A stretch of DNA of 64,000 bases, taken from NCBI RefSeq assembly GCF_014205075.1, contig NZ_JACHMU010000001.1, forward strand, positions 620,001 through 684,000, read 5' to 3'. This DNA is from Microbacterium ginsengiterrae. Its GTDB lineage: Bacteria > Actinomycetota > Actinomycetes > Actinomycetales > Microbacteriaceae. Positions 17,043 to 27,151 of the stretch are shown one piece after another; position 1 is the first letter of the stretch, and each line of letters begins with the position of its first letter. The notes under the pieces were generated by a model that ran no database searches, was not told where the DNA came from, and saw nothing but the letters and a program-made list of their open reading frames with translations. The translations under genes and the position numbers were made by a program.

Positions 17043-17714
17043 CTACTTGACGGATCCGCCTGCCGCGACGATCTTCTGCTCGGCGGAGCCGGAGACCTTG
17101 TCGACCGCGACGGTGAGCTTCACGTCGATGTCCCCGTTTCCGAGGACCTTGACCTTCTCGTTCTTGCGAACGGCACCCTTGGCGACCAGGTCGCTGACGG
17201 TGACGTCGCCACCCTGGGGGTACAGCTCCGCGAGCTTGTCCAGGTTCACGACCTGGTACTCGACGCGGAACGGGTTCTTGAACCCGCGCAGCTTCGGGGT
17301 GCGCATGTGCAGAGGCATCTGCCCACCCTCGAACCCGACGCGAACGGTGTTGCGGGCCTTGGTTCCCTTGGTTCCGCGACCTGCCGTCTTGCCCTTGGAG
17401 CCCTCACCGCGACCGACACGGGTCTTGGCGGTGTTGGCGCCGGGGACCGGACGCAGGTGGTGGACCTTGAGCACACCGGGGCGGGATGCCGGGGCATCCG
17501 CCTTCGGAGCAGCCTTCTTCGCAGCAGGCTTCTTCGCGGCGGTCTCACCCTTGGCGTCGGCTGCCTTGGCATCCGATGCCTTGGCGGGAGCCTTCTTGGC
17601 CGCGGGCTTCTTCTCGGCAGCAGCCTTGGGAGCGGCAGCCTTCTTCGGGGCCTTCTCGGCCTCGACCGAAGCGTCGCCTGCGCTGAGCTTCGCCGAAGTG
17701 TTCTTCTCAGCCAT
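17043..17714 (-). CDS. rplO: 50S ribosomal protein L15 with histone-H1-like N-terminus
   Basis: L15, 223 aa against about 145-150 in most bacteria. The core begins near residue 79 ([50 protein letters not shown]). The N-terminal 75 residues are almost entirely Ala, Lys, Glu and Pro with repeated AAKKPAAKK units, like a histone-H1 tail. It is probably disordered and nucleic-acid binding. The start ATG overlaps the rpmD TAA by one base. The tail is coded in the same frame with no break, so it is real. Confidence 0.96.
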   Translation of the reverse strand: MAEKNTSAKLSAGDASVEAEKAPKKAAAPKAAAEKKPAAKKAPAKASDAKAADAKGETAAKKPAAKKAAPKADAPASRPGVLKVHHLRPVPGANTAKTRVGRGEGSKGKTAGRGTKGTKARNTVRVGFEGGQMPLHMRTPKLRGFKNPFRVEYQVVNLDKLAELYPQGGDVTVSDLVAKGAVRKNEKVKVLGNGDIDVKLTVAVDKVSGSAEQKIVAAGGSVK

Positions 17715-17899
17715 TAGTCGATCTCCTCAACCTTGACGAGGTGTGCGACGGTCTTGACGTAGCCGCGCGTCTGCGCGTCGTCAGGGCGAACGGTGCTGTC
17801 ACCGATTCGCTTCAGACCGAGGCTGCGCAGCGTGTCACGCTGGTTCTGCTTCTCGCTCACCTTGGACTTGATCTGGGTCACCTTCAGACGGGCGGCCAT
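17714..17899 (-). CDS. rpmD: 50S ribosomal protein L30
   Basis: L30, 61 aa: [20 protein letters not shown], then [14 protein letters not shown], the family signature. Its ATG overlaps the rpsE TGA (ATGA) and its TAA overlaps the rplO ATG, so translation is coupled in series. Confidence 0.97.
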   Translation of the reverse strand: MAARLKVTQIKSKVSEKQNQRDTLRSLGLKRIGDSTVRPDDAQTRGYVKTVAHLVKVEEID

Positions 17900-18609
17900 C
17901 AGGCACCTACCTTTGCCGCAGCCGCAGCAGCGGCCTTGGCCTCGTTGCGGATGATGATGCCCGGAACGACAGCGTCGTAGTCGAGGCCACGACGGGCAGC
18001 GACGGCACGAGGCTCCTCGAGGCTCTTGAGGGCCTCGACGGTCGCGTGCACGATGTTGATCGTGTTCGACGAACCGAGCGACTTGGACAGGACGTCGTGG
18101 ACACCGGCGCACTCGAGCACGGCGCGGACGGGACCACCGGCGATGACACCGGTACCGGCAGCAGCCGGACGCAGCAGCACGACGCCGGCAGCGGCCTCAC
18201 CCTGGACGGGGTGCGGGATGGTGGTTCCGACGCGCGGGACGCGGAAGAAGTTGCGCTTGGCCTCTTCGACACCCTTCGAGATCGCCAGAGGGACCTCGCG
18301 GGCCTTGCCGTAGCCGACGCCGACCGTACCGTTGCCGTCACCGACGACCACGAGGGCGGTGAAGCTGAAGCGACGTCCACCCTTCACGACCTTCGAGACG
18401 CGGTTGATGGTGACGACGCGCTCCAGGAACTGGTTGTCGCCACGGTCGCGCGAGTTGCGGTCGCGGCCACCCTGGCCTCGGTCACGGCCGCCGCGGCGGC
18501 CTTCGCGCTGCTCGCGAGCGGGCTCTGCTGCCTCGGTGGTCGAGGCAGTAGCCGTCTCCGGAGCGGCAGCAGCCGTTTCGGTCACTTCGTTCTCCTTGTT
18601 GTCACTCAC
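17899..18609 (-). CDS. rpsE: 30S ribosomal protein S5 with RG-rich N-terminus
   Basis: S5, 236 aa against about 167 in E. coli. The core shows [20 protein letters not shown] (dsRNA-binding-like domain) and the C-terminal domain with [20 protein letters not shown]. The N-terminal 60 residues run from an acidic Thr/Ala-rich part into an Arg/Gly/Asp-rich part with repeated GRDR units. This is an RNA-binding-like disordered tail. Overlaps rplR and rpmD by 4 bases each. Confidence 0.97.
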   Translation of the reverse strand: MSDNKENEVTETAAAAPETATASTTEAAEPAREQREGRRGGRDRGQGGRDRNSRDRGDNQFLERVVTINRVSKVVKGGRRFSFTALVVVGDGNGTVGVGYGKAREVPLAISKGVEEAKRNFFRVPRVGTTIPHPVQGEAAAGVVLLRPAAAGTGVIAGGPVRAVLECAGVHDVLSKSLGSSNTINIVHATVEALKSLEEPRAVAARRGLDYDAVVPGIIIRNEAKAAAAAAAKVGA

Positions 18610-18965
18610 AGTGCCAGCCCCCCTTCGCGGGCGCCGTCGGCGATGGCCGCGACGCGACCGGCGTAGCGGTTGCCACCGCGGTCGAACACGACCTCGGTGA
18701 CACCGGCGGCCTTCGCGCGCTCGGCGACGAGTTCGCCGACCTTGCGGGCCTTGGCCGTCTTGTCACCGTCGAACGAGCGCAGCTCGGTCTCGAGCGTGGA
18801 CGCGGAGGCGACGGTGTGGCCCTTGCTGTCGTCGACCACCTGGACGAAGACGTGGCGAGCCGAACGGTTGACGACGAGGCGCGGGCGCACCTCGGTGCCG
18901 ACGACCTTCTTGCGAAGGCGGGTGTGACGACGCGCGCGGGCGTCAGACTTTGACTTGAGAGCCAT
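18606..18965 (-). CDS. rplR: 50S ribosomal protein L18
   Basis: L18, 119 aa, binds 5S rRNA at the central protuberance. Shows [19 protein letters not shown], then [20 protein letters not shown] and the C-terminal [19 protein letters not shown]. Its TGA overlaps the rpsE ATG. The start lies 2 bases after rplF stops. Confidence 0.98.
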   Translation of the reverse strand: MALKSKSDARARRHTRLRKKVVGTEVRPRLVVNRSARHVFVQVVDDSKGHTVASASTLETELRSFDGDKTAKARKVGELVAERAKAAGVTEVVFDRGGNRYAGRVAAIADGAREGGLAL

Positions 18966-18967
18966 GG

Positions 18968-19504
18968 TTACTTACCACTCTTTCCGGCCTTGCGACGCAC
19001 GTTCTCGCCGGCGTAGCGCACGCCCTTGCCCTTGTACGGCTCGGGCTTGCGGATCTTGCGGATGTTGGCAGCTGCCTCACCGACAGCCTGCTTGTCGATG
19101 CCACTCACGGTGAGCTTGTTGGTGCCCTCGACCGTCAGGGTGATGCCCTCGGGAGCGTCGATCAGGACCGGGTGCGAGAAGCCGAGGGCGAACTCGACCG
19201 AGCTCCCCTTCTGCTGCACGCGGTAACCGGTACCGACGACCTCGAGGCCCTTGGTGTAGCCCTGGGTGACGCCGATGATGTTGTTGTTGATGAGCGTGCG
19301 GGTCAGGCCGTGAAGCGACCGCGACTCGCGCTCGTCGTCGGGACGGGTGACAACCACCTGGTTGTCCTCGACCGCGACCTCGATGGGCTTGGCCACGTTC
19401 AGGGTGAGCTCACCCTTGGGGCCCTTCACCGTGACCACGCGGTTGTCGACCGAGACGGTCACACCCGCGGGGATCTCGATGGGAAGTCGTCCAATACGCG
19501 ACAT
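18968..19504 (-). CDS. rplF: 50S ribosomal protein L6
   Basis: L6, 178 aa, near the factor-binding site and the sarcin-ricin loop. Shows [38 protein letters not shown], and the C-terminal signature [18 protein letters not shown]. Start lies 6 bases after rpsH stops. Confidence 0.98.
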   Translation of the reverse strand: MSRIGRLPIEIPAGVTVSVDNRVVTVKGPKGELTLNVAKPIEVAVEDNQVVVTRPDDERESRSLHGLTRTLINNNIIGVTQGYTKGLEVVGTGYRVQQKGSSVEFALGFSHPVLIDAPEGITLTVEGTNKLTVSGIDKQAVGEAAANIRKIRKPEPYKGKGVRYAGENVRRKAGKSGK

Positions 19505-19510
19505 TTGGGA

Positions 19511-19909
19511 TTACCACACGTAGGCGAGAACTTCTCCGCCCACGCCCTTCTGCTCGGCCTGACGGTCCGTGAGGAGACCGGAGGAGGTGGACAGGATGGC
19601 CACGCCGAGGCCACCGAGGACCTTGGGGAGCTCCGTGGACTTCGCGTAGACACGAAGACCCGGCTTCGAAACGCGCTTGATGCCCGCGATCGAACGCTCA
19701 CGGTTGGGGCCGTACTTCAGCGTGAGGGTGAGGTTCTGGCCGACGCGTGCGTCGGTGACCTCGTAGCCGGAGATGTAACCCTCCTGCTTGAGGATGTCGG
19801 CGATGTGCGTCTTGAGCTTGCTCGACGGCAGCGACACAGTGTCGTGGTGCGCCGAGTTCGCGTTGCGCAGACGGGTCAGCATGTCTGCGACCGGGTCTGT
19901 CATTGTCAT
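19511..19909 (-). CDS. rpsH: 30S ribosomal protein S8
   Basis: S8, 132 aa, a primary 16S rRNA binder and, in E. coli, the spc-operon repressor. Shows [20 protein letters not shown] and the C-terminal [20 protein letters not shown]. First gene after the gap where rpsN is normally found; the strong hairpin at 20000-20026 lies upstream. Ribosome site AAAGGAAAACACCC. Confidence 0.98.
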   Translation of the reverse strand: MTMTDPVADMLTRLRNANSAHHDTVSLPSSKLKTHIADILKQEGYISGYEVTDARVGQNLTLTLKYGPNRERSIAGIKRVSKPGLRVYAKSTELPKVLGGLGVAILSTSSGLLTDRQAEQKGVGGEVLAYVW

Positions 19910-19999
19910 GGGTGTTTTCCTTTGGTCATGAGGTTTCGGCTGCCGTTACACGACAGACGACCTTCGATGAGTCGCAATCTTCAATTGTAAGCGCACGCG

Positions 20000-20026
20000 G
20001 AACCCCCGCCCGACGGGCGGGGGTTC
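20000..20026 (-). terminator. strong hairpin between rplE and rpsH
   Basis: A 12-bp perfect stem (GAACCCCCGCCC with GGGCGGGGGTTC) and a GAC loop, 7 bases after the rplE stop. The following 90 bases to rpsH are AT-richer and could hold a new promoter, but I cannot place one with confidence. Confidence 0.7.
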
Positions 20027-20032
20027 GAAGCG

Positions 20033-20623
20033 TCACGCCTGTGCGTCCTCCGACTTGAACGGGAAGCCGAGGTGGCGGAGCAGTGCCCGACCCTCGTCGT
20101 CCGTCTTCGCCGAGGTGACGACGGTGATGTCGAAACCGCGGACGCGGTCGATCTTGTCCTGGTCGATCTCGTGGAACACGCTCTGCTCCTGGAGACCGAA
20201 GGTGTAGTTGCCGTGACCGTCGAACTGCTTGGCCGACAGACCGCGGAAGTCGCGGATGCGGGGCAGTGCGAGCGAGACCAGGCGGTCCACGAACTCCCAC
20301 GCACGGTCACCACGGAGGGTGACGTGCGCACCGATGGCCTGACCCTCACGCAGCTTGAACTGCGCGATGGACTTGCGGGCCTTCGTGACGATCGGCTTCT
20401 GACCGGTGATCTTGGTGAGATCCTCGACCGCGCCATCGATCACCTTGCTGTCGCGAGCCGCCTCACCGACACCGGTGTTGACGACGACCTTGACGAGGCC
20501 GGGGATCTGCATCACGTTCTTGTAGCCGAACTCGTCCTGCAGCTTCTGCTGGATCTCGGCCTTGTACTTCTGCTTCAGGCGCGGCTGGATCTTGCCAGCC
20601 GGCGCGGCAGTGTCGGTGCTCAT
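20033..20623 (-). CDS. rplE: 50S ribosomal protein L5
   Basis: L5, 196 aa, binds 5S rRNA and contacts P-site tRNA. Shows [39 protein letters not shown] and [20 protein letters not shown]. Its ATG overlaps the rplX TGA. In many bacteria rpsN follows; here it does not. Confidence 0.98.
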   Translation of the reverse strand: MSTDTAAPAGKIQPRLKQKYKAEIQQKLQDEFGYKNVMQIPGLVKVVVNTGVGEAARDSKVIDGAVEDLTKITGQKPIVTKARKSIAQFKLREGQAIGAHVTLRGDRAWEFVDRLVSLALPRIRDFRGLSAKQFDGHGNYTFGLQEQSVFHEIDQDKIDRVRGFDITVVTSAKTDDEGRALLRHLGFPFKSEDAQA

Positions 20624-20982
20624 CAGAGGTCCTTACCTGACTTCTTCGCGTAGCGCACGCGGACGGTGCGGGTGACGCCGTCCTTGGTCTTCTCCTCGAC
20701 CCGGTGGCCGACACGGGTCGGCTTCTTGGTCTCGGGGTCAACGAGTGCGACGTTCGAGATGTGGATCGGGGCTTCGATGGTCTCGATGCCGCCGGTCTTG
20801 GTGCCACGCTGCGTCTGGCCGACGCGCGTGTGCTTGGTCATGTAGTTGACGCCCTCGACGATCACGCGGTTCTGCTCGGTGAGGACCTCGAGGACCTTAC
20901 CCTGCTTGCCGCGATCGCCGCCGCGCTCGGGCTTTGCGCCCGAGATGACCTGAACCAGGTCACCCTTCTTGATTTTCGCCAT
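20623..20982 (-). CDS. rplX: 50S ribosomal protein L24
   Basis: L24, 119 aa, an early assembly protein with a KOW motif: [20 protein letters not shown] then [19 protein letters not shown], followed by [15 protein letters not shown]. Starts 2 bases after rplN. Confidence 0.98.
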   Translation of the reverse strand: MAKIKKGDLVQVISGAKPERGGDRGKQGKVLEVLTEQNRVIVEGVNYMTKHTRVGQTQRGTKTGGIETIEAPIHISNVALVDPETKKPTRVGHRVEEKTKDGVTRTVRVRYAKKSGKDL

Positions 20983-20984
20983 GA

Positions 20985-21353
20985 TCAGATAACCTCCGGC
21001 GCCAGCGAGACGATCTTCATGAACTTCTTGTCACGAAGCTCGCGACCGACCGGTCCGAAGATACGGGTGCCGCGGGGCTCCCCGTCGGTCTTCAGGATGA
21101 CGGCGGCGTTCTCGTCGAACTTGATGTAGGAGCCGTCCGGACGACGGACCTCCTTCTTGGTGCGGACGATGACCGCCTTGACGACATCGCCCTTCTTCAC
21201 GTTGCCGCCGGGGATCGCGTCCTTGACGGTGGCGACGATGGTGTCACCCAGACCTGCGTAACGACGGCGTGAGCCACCGAGGACGCGGATCGTGAGCAGC
21301 TCCTTCGCGCCGGTGTTGTCGGCGACCTTGAGGCGGGATTCCTGCTGAATCAC
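20985..21353 (-). CDS. rplN: 50S ribosomal protein L14
   Basis: L14, 122 aa, part of the intersubunit bridge and the site where silencing factor RsfS binds. Begins [20 protein letters not shown] and carries [20 protein letters not shown] and [20 protein letters not shown], all family hallmarks. Confidence 0.98.
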   Translation of the reverse strand: MIQQESRLKVADNTGAKELLTIRVLGGSRRRYAGLGDTIVATVKDAIPGGNVKKGDVVKAVIVRTKKEVRRPDGSYIKFDENAAVILKTDGEPRGTRIFGPVGRELRDKKFMKIVSLAPEVI

Positions 21354-21379
21354 AATTACTCCTTAAGCAAGCCGAAGGC

Positions 21380-21688
21380 TTACTTGGCCTTTTCGACGAT
21401 CTCGACCAGACGCCACCGCTTGGTGGCGCTGAGCGGACGGGTCTCGCTGATGACAACCAGGTCGCCGATGCCCGCCGAGTTGGTCTCGTCGTGCACCTTG
21501 CGCTTCTCGGTACGGCGGATGACCTTGCCGTAGAGAGGGTGCTTCACGCGGTCCTCGACCTCGACGACGATGGTCTTATCCATCTTGTCGCTGACGACGT
21601 ATCCACGCTGCGTCTTGCGGTAACCGCGAGCGTTCTCGTCACGCACGTCGTGCGAGACGGGAGCTTCCGCTTCCTTCTTGGTGGCCAT
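21380..21688 (-). CDS. rpsQ: 30S ribosomal protein S17
   Basis: S17, 102 aa, a primary 16S binder. After a 25-residue extension the core shows [39 protein letters not shown] and [20 protein letters not shown]. Its ATG overlaps the rpmC TAA by one base. Confidence 0.98.
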   Translation of the reverse strand: MATKKEAEAPVSHDVRDENARGYRKTQRGYVVSDKMDKTIVVEVEDRVKHPLYGKVIRRTEKRKVHDETNSAGIGDLVVISETRPLSATKRWRLVEIVEKAK

Positions 21689-22005
21689 TACTCAGCCTTC
21701 CCTTCGGCGTCGTCCGAGGCATCCTCGGTCTTCTTCGCCTTCGACTTGGACGCCTTCTTCGCCGGCGCCTCGACCGGAGCCGGCGTCGCGCGGATGCCGA
21801 GCTCGCGCTCGCGGATCACCGTGTAGAGGCGTGCGATGTCGCGCTTGACGGCGCGGATGCGGCCGTGGCTGTCCAGCTGGCCGGTGGCCGACTGGAAGCG
21901 GAGGTTGAACAGCTCCTCCTTGGCCTTGCGCAGCTCCTCGACGAGGCGCTGGTCTTCGAACGTGTCGAGCTCTGCCGGAGCGAGCTCCTTGGTGCCGATC
22001 GCCAT
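21688..22005 (-). CDS. rpmC: 50S ribosomal protein L29 with extended tail
   Basis: L29, 105 aa against about 65. The core ([38 protein letters not shown]) sits by the exit tunnel where signal-recognition particle and trigger factor dock. A 35-residue C-terminal tail rich in Ala, Lys and acidic residues follows ([18 protein letters not shown]). The start at 22005 overlaps the rplP TAA. Confidence 0.97.
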   Translation of the reverse strand: MAIGTKELAPAELDTFEDQRLVEELRKAKEELFNLRFQSATGQLDSHGRIRAVKRDIARLYTVIRERELGIRATPAPVEAPAKKASKSKAKKTEDASDDAEGKAE

Positions 22006-22424
22006 TACGCGTCGCCCTCCTCGCGCTTGATGATGCGTGCCTTGAGAGGCAGCTTGTGAATTGCTCGGGTCAGAGCCTCGCGTGCGAGCTCTTCGCTGAC
22101 GCCGGCGACCTCGAAGAGGACGCGACCCGGCTTGACGTTGGCGACCCACCACTCGGGGGAACCCTTACCGGAACCCATGCGGGTCTCGGCAGGCTTCTTG
22201 GTGAGCGGACGGTCGGGGTAGATGTTGATCCACACCTTTCCGCCACGCTTGATGTGACGCGTCATCGCGATACGAGCTGCCTCGATCTGACGGTTGGTCA
22301 CGTAAGCGGGCGTGAGGGCCTGGATGCCGTACTCGCCGAAGGAGACCTTCGTGCCGCCGGTAGCCTGACCCGAGCGACCCGGGTGGTGCTGCTTGCGGAA
22401 CTTGACCTTACGGGGGATGAGCAT
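22005..22424 (-). CDS. rplP: 50S ribosomal protein L16
   Basis: L16, 139 aa, at the A-site side of the peptidyl-transferase centre. Shows [40 protein letters not shown] and [22 protein letters not shown] overlaps the rpsC TAA. Confidence 0.98.
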   Translation of the reverse strand: MLIPRKVKFRKQHHPGRSGQATGGTKVSFGEYGIQALTPAYVTNRQIEAARIAMTRHIKRGGKVWINIYPDRPLTKKPAETRMGSGKGSPEWWVANVKPGRVLFEVAGVSEELAREALTRAIHKLPLKARIIKREEGDA

Positions 22425-23173
22425 TATGCCGACGCTCCTTCTGCAACAGGTGCCTCGTTGCGCGGGCCACGACGACGGTCGCCGCCACGGTCGCGCGAAG
22501 GCTTCTGGTTGGCCTGCTCGCGAGCGAGCTCCTTGTTGGTGAGGTCGCCCTTGTAGATCCACACCTTCACGCCGATGCGACCGAACGTGGTGCGCGCCTC
22601 GTAGAAGCCGTAGTCGATGTTCGCGCGCAGCGTGTGCAGCGGCACACGACCCTCGCGGTAGAACTCGGAGCGGCTCATCTCCGCGCCGCCGAGGCGACCG
22701 GAGACCTGGATGCGGATGCCCTTGGCGCCGGCGCGCTGAGCGCCCTGCAGACCCTTGCGCATCGCGCGACGGAACGCCACACGAGCAGAGAGCTGCTCGG
22801 CGATGCCCTGGGCGACGAGCTGAGCGTCGGCCTCGGGGTTCTTGACCTCGAGGATGTTCAGCTGGATCTGCTTGCCGGTGAGCTTCTCGAGGTCGCCGCG
22901 GATGCGCTCGGCCTCGGCGCCACGACGACCGATCACGATGCCCGGACGGGCGGTGTGGATGTCGACGCGGACGCGGTCGCGGGTGCGCTCGATCTCGATG
23001 CTCGAGACACCGGCGCGGTCCAGCTGCGTCTTCAGCAGGTTACGGATCTTGACGTCCTCGGCCACGTAGTCGGCGTAACGCTGTCCCGGCTTCGTCGAGT
23101 CCGAGAACCAGCGGGACACGTGGTCCGTGGTGATTCCGAGGCGGAAGCCGTACGGGTTTACTTTCTGGCCCAT
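22424..23173 (-). CDS. rpsC: 30S ribosomal protein S3
   Basis: S3, 249 aa, at the mRNA entrance. N-terminal KH domain with [21 protein letters not shown]-terminal domain with [20 protein letters not shown]. The last 35 residues are an Arg/Gly-rich then acidic tail ([16 protein letters not shown]). ATG overlaps the rplV TAA. Confidence 0.98.
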   Translation of the reverse strand: MGQKVNPYGFRLGITTDHVSRWFSDSTKPGQRYADYVAEDVKIRNLLKTQLDRAGVSSIEIERTRDRVRVDIHTARPGIVIGRRGAEAERIRGDLEKLTGKQIQLNILEVKNPEADAQLVAQGIAEQLSARVAFRRAMRKGLQGAQRAGAKGIRIQVSGRLGGAEMSRSEFYREGRVPLHTLRANIDYGFYEARTTFGRIGVKVWIYKGDLTNKELAREQANQKPSRDRGGDRRRGPRNEAPVAEGASA

Positions 23174-23571
23174 TACTTGCTCGCCTTCTTCTTGCTGTCA
23201 CCGTCGGTCGCAGCGGCGACCTCGGGCGTCGAGAGCACGACCGTGATGTGGCTCGTGCGCTTCTTGATCTGGAAAGCGCGACCCTGAGCGCGGGGGCGGA
23301 AACGCTTGAGCGTCGTGCCCTCGTCGACGTACGCGTTTGCCACGTACAGGTCCTGCTCGTCGAGGTACTCGCCGTCGCGATCTGCCTTCACCTGCGCGTT
23401 GGCCATGGCCGACGCGACAAGCTTGTAGATCGGCTCACTGGCGCTCTGCGGGGCGAACTTCAGGATCGCCAGAGCTTCCTGGGCCTGCTTGCCCTTGATG
23501 AGCGCGACGACACGACGAGCCTTCTGAGGGGTCACGCGGATGTGTCGCACGCGTGCGATGGACTCCACCAT
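23173..23571 (-). CDS. rplV: 50S ribosomal protein L22
   Basis: L22, 132 aa, lines the exit tunnel with its long hairpin. Begins [20 protein letters not shown]; the hairpin loop is [19 protein letters not shown]. Start chosen at 23571 by family length; a longer frame upstream overlaps rpsS. Macrolide-resistance changes map to this loop in other bacteria; it looks wild type. Confidence 0.97.
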   Translation of the reverse strand: MVESIARVRHIRVTPQKARRVVALIKGKQAQEALAILKFAPQSASEPIYKLVASAMANAQVKADRDGEYLDEQDLYVANAYVDEGTTLKRFRPRAQGRAFQIKKRTSHITVVLSTPEVAAATDGDSKKKASK

Positions 23572-23596
23572 TTCTCTCTCCTCTATCGTCCCCGCG

Positions 23597-23878
23597 TCAG
23601 CGGCGACGGCCCTTCTTGTCGTCCTTCTCGTGGCCGCGGAAGGTGCGGGTGGGCGCGAACTCGCCCAGCTTGTGACCGACCATGGTCTCGGTGACAAACA
23701 CAGGAATGTGCTTGCGACCGTCGTGGACCGCGATCGTGTGGCCCAGCATGGCCGGGATGATCATGGACCGGCGAGACCAGGTCTTGATGACGTTCTTGGT
23801 ACCGGCTTCGTTCTGCACGACGACCTTGCGAAGCAGGTGCTCGTCGACGAAGGGGCCCTTCTTGAGACTCCGTGGCAT
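23597..23878 (-). CDS. rpsS: 30S ribosomal protein S19
   Basis: S19, 93 aa, head of the small subunit. [19 protein letters not shown] and HNGRKH-type [20 protein letters not shown] are the family signatures. Ribosome site AGGAGTAGAAG before the ATG. Confidence 0.98.
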   Translation of the reverse strand: MPRSLKKGPFVDEHLLRKVVVQNEAGTKNVIKTWSRRSMIIPAMLGHTIAVHDGRKHIPVFVTETMVGHKLGEFAPTRTFRGHEKDDKKGRRR

Positions 23879-23890
23879 CTTCTTCTACTC

Positions 23891-24730
23891 CTACTTGCGC
23901 TTCTTGCCGGCGGTGCGACGACGCACGATGTACTTGTCGCTTTCCTTGTTGGCGTGACGGGTACGACCCTCTGCCTGACCCCAAGGGGTGACAGGGTGGC
24001 GGCCACCGGAGGTCTTACCCTCACCACCACCGTGGGGGTGGTCGACCGGGTTCATCGCGACACCACGGACGGTCGGGCGGATGCCCTTCCAGCGGTTACG
24101 GCCGGCCTTGCCCCAGTTGATGTTCGACTGCTCGGCGTTGCCGACCTCGCCGATCGTGGCGCGGCAGCGTGCGTCGACGTTGCGGATCTCGCCCGAGGGC
24201 AGACGAAGCTGCGCGTAGGGGCCGTCCTTGGCGACGAGACGCACGGACGTACCGGCCGAACGAGCCAGCTTCGCGCCGCCGCCGGGGCGGAGCTCGATCG
24301 CGTGGATCACGGTACCGGTGGGGATGTTCTTCAGCGGCAGGTTGTTGCCCGGCTTGATGTCAGCCGATGCACCCGACTCGATGATGTCGCCCTGGCTCAG
24401 CTTGTTCGGCGCGAGGATGTAGCGCTTCTCGCCGTCGAAGTAGTGCAGCAGTGCGATGCGTGCGGTGCGGTTGGGGTCGTACTCGATGTGAGCGACCTTG
24501 GCGTTGACGCCGTCCTTGTCATTGCGACGGAAGTCGATGACGCGGTACTGGCGCTTGTGGCCACCACCGATGTGACGGGTCGTGATGCGGCCCTGGTTGT
24601 TGCGACCACCGGTCTTGGAGAGCGGGCGCAGCAGCGACTTCTCGGGCGTCGATCGAGTGATCTCGGCGAAGTCAGCCACTGACGAGCCACGGCGACCGGG
24701 GGTCGTGGGCTTGTACTTGCGAATAGCCAT
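23891..24730 (-). CDS. rplB: 50S ribosomal protein L2
   Basis: L2, 279 aa, next to the peptidyl-transferase centre. Shows [40 protein letters not shown] (with the conserved His) and [13 protein letters not shown]. Position between rplW and rpsS is canonical. Confidence 0.98.
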   Translation of the reverse strand: MAIRKYKPTTPGRRGSSVADFAEITRSTPEKSLLRPLSKTGGRNNQGRITTRHIGGGHKRQYRVIDFRRNDKDGVNAKVAHIEYDPNRTARIALLHYFDGEKRYILAPNKLSQGDIIESGASADIKPGNNLPLKNIPTGTVIHAIELRPGGGAKLARSAGTSVRLVAKDGPYAQLRLPSGEIRNVDARCRATIGEVGNAEQSNINWGKAGRNRWKGIRPTVRGVAMNPVDHPHGGGEGKTSGGRHPVTPWGQAEGRTRHANKESDKYIVRRRTAGKKRK

Positions 24731-24751
24731 GATTGTCCTTTATCCCCCGGA

Positions 24752-25075
24752 TCAGCCGATTGCCGTGAAGATGTCGATGGTGCCCGACTTCAGGCTCACG
24801 ATGGCGCGCTTGGTGTCCTTGCGCTTACCGGTGCCGAAGCGGGTGCGACGGGCCTTGCCGACGCGGTTGATCGTGTTGACCGATGCGACCTTGACGTCGA
24901 AGATCTTCTCGATGGCGAGCTTGATCTCGGTCTTCGATGCACGCGGGTCCACGAGGAAGGTGTACTTGCCCTCATCGATCAGCGAGTAGCTCTTCTCAGA
25001 GACGACCGGCTTCAGGATGATGTCGCGGGGGTCCTTGTTGAACGCCGTCTGAAGGGCGCCCTTCTGCTCGGTCAT
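24752..25075 (-). CDS. rplW: 50S ribosomal protein L23
   Basis: L23, 107 aa, tunnel-exit docking site for trigger factor and SRP. Shows [20 protein letters not shown] and [19 protein letters not shown]. Overlaps rplD by 4 bases (ATGA). Confidence 0.98.
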   Translation of the reverse strand: MTEQKGALQTAFNKDPRDIILKPVVSEKSYSLIDEGKYTFLVDPRASKTEIKLAIEKIFDVKVASVNTINRVGKARRTRFGTGKRKDTKRAIVSLKSGTIDIFTAIG

Positions 25076-25734
25076 GCCGAGACCTCCTCGGTTGCGCCGG
25101 TCTTCGAGGCGATGAAGCCCTCGAGTGCGGCCTTGGTGAAGACGATGTCGTCGGAGACGAGAACGTCGTACGCGTTGAGCTGGTCGAAGCTGATCACGTG
25201 GAGGTTCGAGAGGTTACGAATGCTCTTCGTGGTCAGTTCATCGTTGCGCTCGGTGACGACGAGGACGTTCTTCGACGAAGCGACGGTCGCGAGGAACTTC
25301 GCGGCGGTCTTGGTCGAAGGCGTGCCGTCGATGCCGAACGACTCGATGGCGTGCAGGCGGTCACCGCGGAAGCGGTCGCTGAGGGCTCCGAGGAGGGCCG
25401 CGGCGATCATCTTCTTGGGGGTGCGCTGCGAGTAGTCACGCGGCTTCGGGCCGTGGACGATGCCACCGCCGGTCATGTGCGGCGCGCGGATCGAGCCCTG
25501 ACGGGCGTTACCCGTGCCCTTCTGCTTGAAGGGCTTGCGGCCGGCACCGGAGACCTCGCCACGACGCTTGGTCGAGTGCGTGCCCTGGCGAGCCGCCGCG
25601 AGCTGCGCGACGACGACCTGGTGGATGAGCGGAATGTTCGTCTTGACGTCGAAGAGCGCGGCAGGCAGCTCGATGGAGCCAGCCTTCTTGCCGTCGGCCT
25701 TGAGGACGTCGAGCGCGAGAGTCGAGTCAGCCAT
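25072..25734 (-). CDS. rplD: 50S ribosomal protein L4
   Basis: L4, 220 aa, tunnel-lining protein; in E. coli also the S10-operon repressor. The extended loop is [20 protein letters not shown], followed by [19 protein letters not shown]. Ends with an acidic-neutral tail. Starts 3 bases after rplC. Confidence 0.98.
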   Translation of the reverse strand: MADSTLALDVLKADGKKAGSIELPAALFDVKTNIPLIHQVVVAQLAAARQGTHSTKRRGEVSGAGRKPFKQKGTGNARQGSIRAPHMTGGGIVHGPKPRDYSQRTPKKMIAAALLGALSDRFRGDRLHAIESFGIDGTPSTKTAAKFLATVASSKNVLVVTERNDELTTKSIRNLSNLHVISFDQLNAYDVLVSDDIVFTKAALEGFIASKTGATEEVSA

Positions 25735-25737
25735 GGA

Positions 25738-26397
25738 CTAGGCCCCCTTCACTGCGTTGCGGACGTAGACGACGCGGCCACGAGCACCGGGGACGGCGCC
25801 CTTGACGAGCAGCAGACCCTTCTCGGCGTCGATGCCGTGCACCGTCAGGTTGAGGACGGTCACGCGCTCGCCACCCATACGGCCGGCCATGCGCATGCCC
25901 TTGAATACGCGGCTCGGGGTCGACGATGCGCCGATCGAACCGGGCTTGCGGTGGTTGCGGTGTGCACCGTGCGATGCCGAGACGCCCTTGAAGTTGTGGC
26001 GCTTCATGACACCCGCGGTGCCCTTGCCCTTGCTGGTGCCGACGACGTCGACCAGCTGCCCTGCCTCGAAGAGGCCGTCCACCGTGATCTCCTGACCGAG
26101 TGAGTAGTCAGCAGCATCCGCAGTGCGGATCTCGGTGACGTGGCGGCGCGGCGTGACGCCGGCTGCCTCGAAGTGGGCGGTGAGGGGCTTGTTGACCTTG
26201 CGGGGGTCGATCTGGCCGGCCGCGATCTGCACGGCGTTGTAGCCGTCCTTCTCGGGGGTACGGACCTGAGTGACCACGTTGGGTGCCAGCTCGATGACGG
26301 TGACGGGGACGAGCTTGCCGTCCGCGTTCCACACCTGGGTCATGCCGAGCTTGGTGCCCAGCATTCCCTTGGAAATCTTTGCGTTGATGTCAGCCAT
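25738..26397 (-). CDS. rplC: 50S ribosomal protein L3
   Basis: L3, 219 aa, contacts the peptidyl-transferase centre through its extended loop. Shows [40 protein letters not shown] and [20 protein letters not shown]. Confidence 0.98.
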   Translation of the reverse strand: MADINAKISKGMLGTKLGMTQVWNADGKLVPVTVIELAPNVVTQVRTPEKDGYNAVQIAAGQIDPRKVNKPLTAHFEAAGVTPRRHVTEIRTADAADYSLGQEITVDGLFEAGQLVDVVGTSKGKGTAGVMKRHNFKGVSASHGAHRNHRKPGSIGASSTPSRVFKGMRMAGRMGGERVTVLNLTVHGIDAEKGLLLVKGAVPGARGRVVYVRNAVKGA

Positions 26398-26405
26398 GTC
26401 GATCC

Positions 26406-26714
26406 TTACAGCTTGATCTCGATGTTGACGTCGGCCGGGAGGTCGAGACGCATCAGCGAGTCGACGGCCTTGGGCGTCGGGTCGACGATGTCGATCAGAC
26501 GCTTGTGGGTGCGCATCTCGAAGTGCTCGCGGCTGTCCTTGTACTTGTGGGGCGAACGGATCACTGCGACCACGTTCTTCTCCGTCGGAAGCGGCACGGG
26601 GCCGACGACAGTCGCGCCCGCACGGGTCACGGTGTCGACGATCTTGCGCGCCGACGTGTCGATGACCTCATGGTCATACGACTTCAGGCGAATGCGGATC
26701 TTCTGTCCCGCCAT
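26406..26714 (-). CDS. rpsJ: 30S ribosomal protein S10
   Basis: S10, 102 aa, also NusE of antitermination complexes. Shows [20 protein letters not shown] and [20 protein letters not shown]. First gene of the S10 operon; a leader of more than 300 nt with hairpins precedes it. Ribosome site AGAGAGTGAGCAGACA. Confidence 0.98.
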   Translation of the reverse strand: MAGQKIRIRLKSYDHEVIDTSARKIVDTVTRAGATVVGPVPLPTEKNVVAVIRSPHKYKDSREHFEMRTHKRLIDIVDPTPKAVDSLMRLDLPADVNIEIKL

Positions 26715-26747
26715 TGTCTGCTCACTCTCTATAAAGCGTCTTACCGG

Positions 26748-26767
26748 CCTGGATCGGGTGATCCAGG
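26748..26767 (-). other. perfect hairpin just upstream of rpsJ
   Basis: CCTGGATC pairs with GATCCAGG around a GGGT loop, 34 nt before the rpsJ ATG. It is a candidate site for autogenous control by a ribosomal protein; this is inferred from position only. Confidence 0.55.
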
Positions 26768-26892
26768 GGCATTGGACGCACGTCGGCGCTGTTCACGCCA
26801 GGCACTCCCCCTCCGTCCGGCTCGTGAGCCGACCGAAGAGCTGCGCACCACTGTTCTTCTGTCATCCCGCGCGCCTTTCAGCGCACGGCAGT

Positions 26893-26908
26893 ACCTCCTG
26901 GTGGAGGT
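26893..26908 (-). other. ACCTCC/GGAGGT hairpin in the rpsJ leader
   Basis: ACCTCC and GGAGGT flank a 4-base loop. On the minus-strand mRNA the right arm would be an AGGAGGT, a perfect anti-anti-Shine-Dalgarno pair, although no start codon follows it closely. Confidence 0.4.
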
Positions 26909-27038
26909 GTGGGATTCGTTCTGCTGCCCGCGGCCTAGAACCCTGCATCCTGTTCACGCGAACGGACGCCGTCTATGCACTGCCCTGACAGTGATCCTGC
27001 GGCGCGCCGAGCGCACCGCAGGAATGTTGAACTTGTCT

Positions 27039-27068
27039 ATTCTGCCATGCCGGTTTTCACTTACGCAA
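27039..27068 (-). promoter_or_regulatory. candidate S10-operon promoter
   Basis: On the minus strand TTGCGT, 18 nt, CAGAAT, in the most AT-rich part of the interval, about 325 nt upstream of rpsJ. The first base of the -10 is not consensus. Confidence 0.42.
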
Positions 27069-27109
27069 ACCCGGGCGTGTCGCGCCGCGATCCCGAGCGA
27101 ACACAGCGA

Positions 27110-27137
27110 AGGCGGCGCATCCCGAGATGCGCCGCCT
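27110..27137 (-). terminator. terminator after the MT0933-like gene
   Basis: Perfect 12-bp stem AGGCGGCGCATC/GATGCGCCGCCT with a CCGA loop, 14 bases after the stop codon of the 70-aa gene. Confidence 0.72.
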
Positions 27138-27151
27138 GAGTGCCGAAACGA

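Larger units (their letters stand above)
26715..27151. other. S10-operon leader and promoter interval, no gene
   Basis: A 437-base interval without a supported gene. It holds the leader of rpsJ with hairpins at 26748-26767 and 26893-26908, a candidate promoter at 27039-27068, and the terminator of the upstream small gene at 27110-27137. I see no conserved leader peptide. Confidence 0.6.

Noticed and set aside
15609..17717. 702-aa plus-strand frame over secY and rplO
   Set aside because: Antisense to SecY and L15; no domain visible.
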